Notes under the pieces: generated by a model | The model's input: only the letters and a program-made list of their open reading frames with translations | Database searches by the model: none | Told to the model about the DNA's origin: nothing | Virus record (IMG/VR): IMGVR_UViG_3300027833_000228 | Coordinates: 1-23,097 of that record | Reading direction: 5' to 3' (one strand) | DNA length: 23,097 nt | Source: a virus | Shown: positions 20,707 through 23,097 of the stretch, in pieces | How positions within the stretch are numbered: the stretch's first letter is position 1 | How the letters are laid out: every line of letters starts with the position of its first letter | Position numbers and translations under genes: made by a program

Positions 20707-21249
20707 TTATGTAAAAGTAACAGTCGTACTGGTTCCAGTGCTACTGAAAGGATTATATAAAGCGCTTCCAGTAGAATTAGCGACGCTCCAAAGCCAATAA
20801 GTGTACCCTCCACTGCTGTTGTAATTGTATTGCCCGCTTGCTCTTTGATACGCAGTACTGCCTATAGTCATAGTAGTCCAGCCACTATTTGCTCGATTAC
20901 CACTAATCGTCAGATATACATTTTCGAAGTTAAACCCAACATTGTGGTGATGGTAACAATCTAGTATAGACGCACCACCATAAAGATTACTTGTTCCGTC
21001 AGAAATACTTCCACCATCACCGGCCTGGCCTTGAGGAGGTATTTCTGTCCAGTACCCTTCGAAATAGTTTGTTTGGTTTGGAATATAAATACTACCAACA
21101 TAACCGCCAGCTTGGTAGTAGTTGCCGCTTCCAACCGTGACAGTTTGGCTGTCCAAGTTACTGGCCCCGCCACCGCCGCCACCGCTACCCGTGCCTGCTG
21201 CTACTATTCCTGCGTTACTAATAATATTCATTACATGTGATAGTGCCAT
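20707..21249 (-). CDS. Glycine-rich tail-fibre-like structural protein
   Basis: Product of 180 residues. After an N-terminal helix (SHVMNIISNAGIVAAG) comes a run of Gly (GTGSGGGGGGAS), then a Gly/Ser/Tyr/Asn-rich beta-type chain (VGSGNYYQAGGYVGSIY) and a C-terminal end NPFSSTGTSTTVTFT. This end resembles the end of the partial protein at 22318-23097 (NPFLGQTGGGTVKMTFT), suggesting a shared terminal domain. Composition and position next to other fibre-like genes suggest a virion surface or fibre component. It may mediate attachment; a specific T4 counterpart is not recognisable. Confidence 0.75.
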   Translation of the reverse strand: MALSHVMNIISNAGIVAAGTGSGGGGGGASNLDSQTVTVGSGNYYQAGGYVGSIYIPNQTNYFEGYWTEIPPQGQAGDGGSISDGTSNLYGGASILDCYHHHNVGFNFENVYLTISGNRANSGWTTMTIGSTAYQRASGQYNYNSSGGYTYWLWSVANSTGSALYNPFSSTGTSTTVTFT

Positions 21250-21258
21250 TTTATTTTC

Positions 21259-22077
21259 CTATGCTCCCCCGAAGTATTCGACTTCATAATAACCAGTTGC
21301 TAATACTGGCGATCCACTACTATTCGCTGATATTTCTATTTTCATAACACAATTTTCGTCAGCATAAGAACTGAAGCTTCTAGTATCGTATACCACGAAT
21401 TCTCTTGTCGTGTTTAAAGCTATCCATGTGTTGAGTGTAGAACTTCGGGCTACGTTTAAGTTAACTGTACCTGAGTAATTAGACGCCTTTATATAATATG
21501 TTTGTGATGGAGTAATGTTATTCCAAGTTGTGGTAGAAAATAAAGTTTCGCCATTTCCGCCCGCATTATTTGGATGTTGCCATTTATATACATTACCATC
21601 TGCTTTAAATCTCCAGCCTGCTTCAAATGGCGTAACGCCAGTTGCATCTGCATTCCTTTCTGGGAGAGCCGTGGTTCCATCTAAAGTAACGGCTTCTGTT
21701 GGTGAAGATCCTGCGTAGCCTACAGCAGATGCTGCTTGGTAAGTATTTCTTGAAAGAAGTGTTACTTGCCAATATCTAGAGTTGCTCCAGGTTGGTTCTC
21801 CGCCTACCCACTTTATACTAGAAGGAAATGTTGGAGTATGACCAGAAGATGTTGTATCTAATAGTAACGCGGTTGTTCTACCTTCGTCTCCACCACTTAT
21901 AGTAAACGTTTGGTTTCCAGTCATGATACAAGTCTGAATAGAGTTAGACAAGGTAATATTACTAGTGACAGATGATGGTGAAGCGTGTAAGTCTCCATAC
22001 GTACCAGCCGTAGACTGAACATTTATAAAACTTCTATTATCATCTATAATAGTAGAGTTTGATATTTTAATTGCCAT
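21259..22077 (-). CDS. Tail-fibre-like protein
   Basis: Product of 272 residues. Residues about 42-115 form a block with ISGGDEGRTTALLLDTTSSGHTPTFPSSIKW, then EPTWSNSRYWQVTLLSRNTYQA, shared with the partial protein upstream (LMLDVSSSGHLPTWPSSIQW). A central block EAGWRFKADGNVYKWQ (about 152-167) and WNNITPSQTYYIKASNYSG, LNTWIALNTTREFVVYDTR and LATGYYEVEYFGG at the C-terminus have the pattern of marine-phage tail-fibre domains. There is no signal peptide. Together these indicate a virion fibre or baseplate-attached protein that probably contacts the host. The stop lies nine bases before the glycine-rich gene. Confidence 0.8.
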   Translation of the reverse strand: MAIKISNSTIIDDNRSFINVQSTAGTYGDLHASPSSVTSNITLSNSIQTCIMTGNQTFTISGGDEGRTTALLLDTTSSGHTPTFPSSIKWVGGEPTWSNSRYWQVTLLSRNTYQAASAVGYAGSSPTEAVTLDGTTALPERNADATGVTPFEAGWRFKADGNVYKWQHPNNAGGNGETLFSTTTWNNITPSQTYYIKASNYSGTVNLNVARSSTLNTWIALNTTREFVVYDTRSFSSYADENCVMKIEISANSSGSPVLATGYYEVEYFGGA

Positions 22078-22092
22078 TTTTAGTTTCCTCTA

Positions 22093-22305
22093 TTACTCTT
22101 CGGCAAGATATTCGATTATCTCATCTGCACTACCTCGAGCAGATGCTTGAGATGCAACAGTATCTATATTGCCTTCGCTGTCGTATATAGATGGCGCCTC
22201 AACATAAATTTGTGCTGGGTGTTCTAATACTCTACATGTAGTCCATGTATGATCTTCACCGTCTATATTTTCAATTCTTGTATTAAATTCGTATTCGTAG
22301 TCCAT
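22093..22305 (-). CDS. Hypothetical 70-residue acidic protein among fibre genes
   Basis: An acidic protein (MDYEYEFNTRIENIDGEDHTW, then VLEHPAQIYVEAPSIYDSEGN and a helical C-terminus SADEIIEYLAEE). No family recognised. It starts 12 bases after the stop of the partial fibre-like gene and ends 15 bases before the next, so it is co-transcribed with them. A chaperone or small structural accessory is possible from context only. Confidence 0.65.
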   Translation of the reverse strand: MDYEYEFNTRIENIDGEDHTWTTCRVLEHPAQIYVEAPSIYDSEGNIDTVASQASARGSADEIIEYLAEE

Positions 22306-22317
22306 TTTTATTTCTCT

Positions 22318-23097
22318 TTAGGTAAACGTCATTTTTACTGTGCCACCGCCTGTCTGGCCAAGGAAAGGATTTCGTGGTGAATCACCGCCGCTAGTGCCTG
22401 AGCCAGCATAAGTTTTGACCCAGGCTGATACATAAGCCCCGCCAGCAAAAAAAGTTGAATATGTTGAAGTGGCTCTTGACATAACCTGCACCCCGTTAGA
22501 ACTATCGCTATCAGTATCCCAGGTTAAAATAGACCATCCTGTTCCATCACCAGAAGTCGTTGGAGCCTGATTAGGGTAATAGGAACTGCCGTTTTGCAGC
22601 TGCAAGTAGAAGACATCATCTTGCTGACTGCTCTGATACATATATCCATCTCTAAAAGTCATTGATCGTACAGAGCCGGCAGGTGATGAATATATTCCAG
22701 TAGGAACTGCATTAGTATCCAATGAACCAAATGCCCCAGCTCCGTGCGGACTTCCAGTACCACCATTATTTTTACCGTAAAGCGCTGTGGCTGTATAACC
22801 GACATTACCAACAGTCATTGTATATTCCATATCATTAGCAGGAGTACCTGATCCTGTGCCCCAGCCTGTTGCTGTTGCTCTAATCGTAGTGCTGTCCCAA
22901 CAAGTAAAACCAACTACCCAATGTTGTACTCCAGTTGCATCCCAATCTGGTTCAGTGCCATCTCCTGGCCATTGTATTGATGAAGGCCAAGTTGGAAGAT
23001 GTCCACTTGAGGATACATCTAGCATAAGTATAGCACATTTTCCTGTGGCGATATTAGACGCAGTAAATGTAGTAGGTGCAGATAAAGTCCGCCTCAT
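22318..23097 (-). CDS. Tail-fibre-like protein, N-terminus cut by window end
   Basis: The frame is open to base 23097. A Met codon happens to lie at the very edge, but the paralogue at 21259-22077 has about 35 residues before the equivalent point, so the true start is probably beyond the window. The visible 259 residues hold the shared block LMLDVSSSGHLPTWPSSIQW, an Asn/Thr/Gly-rich middle (YGKNNGGTGSPHGAGAFG), SMTFRDGYMYQSSQQDDVFYLQLQ, and a C-terminal end NPFLGQTGGGTVKMTFT shared with the glycine-rich protein downstream. It is thus a hybrid of the two neighbours. I infer a virion fibre protein involved in attachment. Confidence 0.75.
   Translation of the reverse strand: MRRTLSAPTTFTASNIATGKCAILMLDVSSSGHLPTWPSSIQWPGDGTEPDWDATGVQHWVVGFTCWDSTTIRATATGWGTGSGTPANDMEYTMTVGNVGYTATALYGKNNGGTGSPHGAGAFGSLDTNAVPTGIYSSPAGSVRSMTFRDGYMYQSSQQDDVFYLQLQNGSSYYPNQAPTTSGDGTGWSILTWDTDSDSSNGVQVMSRATSTYSTFFAGGAYVSAWVKTYAGSGTSGGDSPRNPFLGQTGGGTVKMTFT

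Noticed and set aside
22318-23097. Complete gene starting at base 23097
   Set aside because: The Met codon coincides with the window edge, and the paralogous downstream protein has an additional N-terminal segment, so the gene is probably cut.

Overview
The window is a piece of a strictly lytic, T4-like myovirus genome, most likely a marine one. A T4-type morphogenesis block on the minus strand runs, in transcription order, gp13, gp14, gp15, gp16, gp17, gp18, gp19, gp20, gp21, gp22, gp23. The DNA is AT-rich, and several accessory small proteins resemble those of marine T4-like phages. No integrase, replication gene or bacterial housekeeping block is visible. The host cannot be read from the sequence. 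Sigma70-consensus promoters and outer-membrane curli proteins point to a Gram-negative host.

Right part (about 6.6-23.1 kb, minus strand): tail-fibre-like genes (the first cut by the window end), neck proteins gp13 and gp14, tail completion protein gp15, a small cytidylyltransferase-like gene with its own sigma70 promoter, the gp16/gp17 terminase, gp18 sheath, gp19 tube, gp20 portal, a 425-residue modular protein and a 74-residue protein where T4 has gp67/gp68, gp21 protease, gp22 scaffold and gp23 major capsid protein. The block ends in a strong cUUCGg-hairpin terminator. Short gaps carry TATAAATA or one-base variants, the T4 late-promoter signature.

Middle (about 2.7-6.6 kb, plus strand): a run of small, probably early genes. 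Four almost identical consensus sigma70 promoters (TTGACA, 17 bp, TATAAT, with an extended -10 TG) drive it. The last operon ends in a tRNA-Glu(UUC) gene followed 14 bp later by an intact-looking hemC (hydroxymethylbilane synthase). Glu-tRNA is the starting substrate of tetrapyrrole synthesis in hosts using the C5 route, so this pairing is notable.

Left part (1 to about 2.67 kb, minus strand): a late-promoter operon of two small membrane proteins flanking a 67-residue protein, then csgF, csgG and a signal-peptide-bearing curlin-like subunit that runs off the window start. This is a compact phage-borne curli (type VIII) export set: outer-membrane pore, pore accessory and an amyloid-like substrate, with overlapping genes. 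Its place beside holin-like membrane proteins behind a late promoter suggests a role at the end of infection (envelope permeabilisation, release, or surface or virion fibre formation). It is the strongest candidate for an unusual system here, with tRNA-Glu/hemC second.
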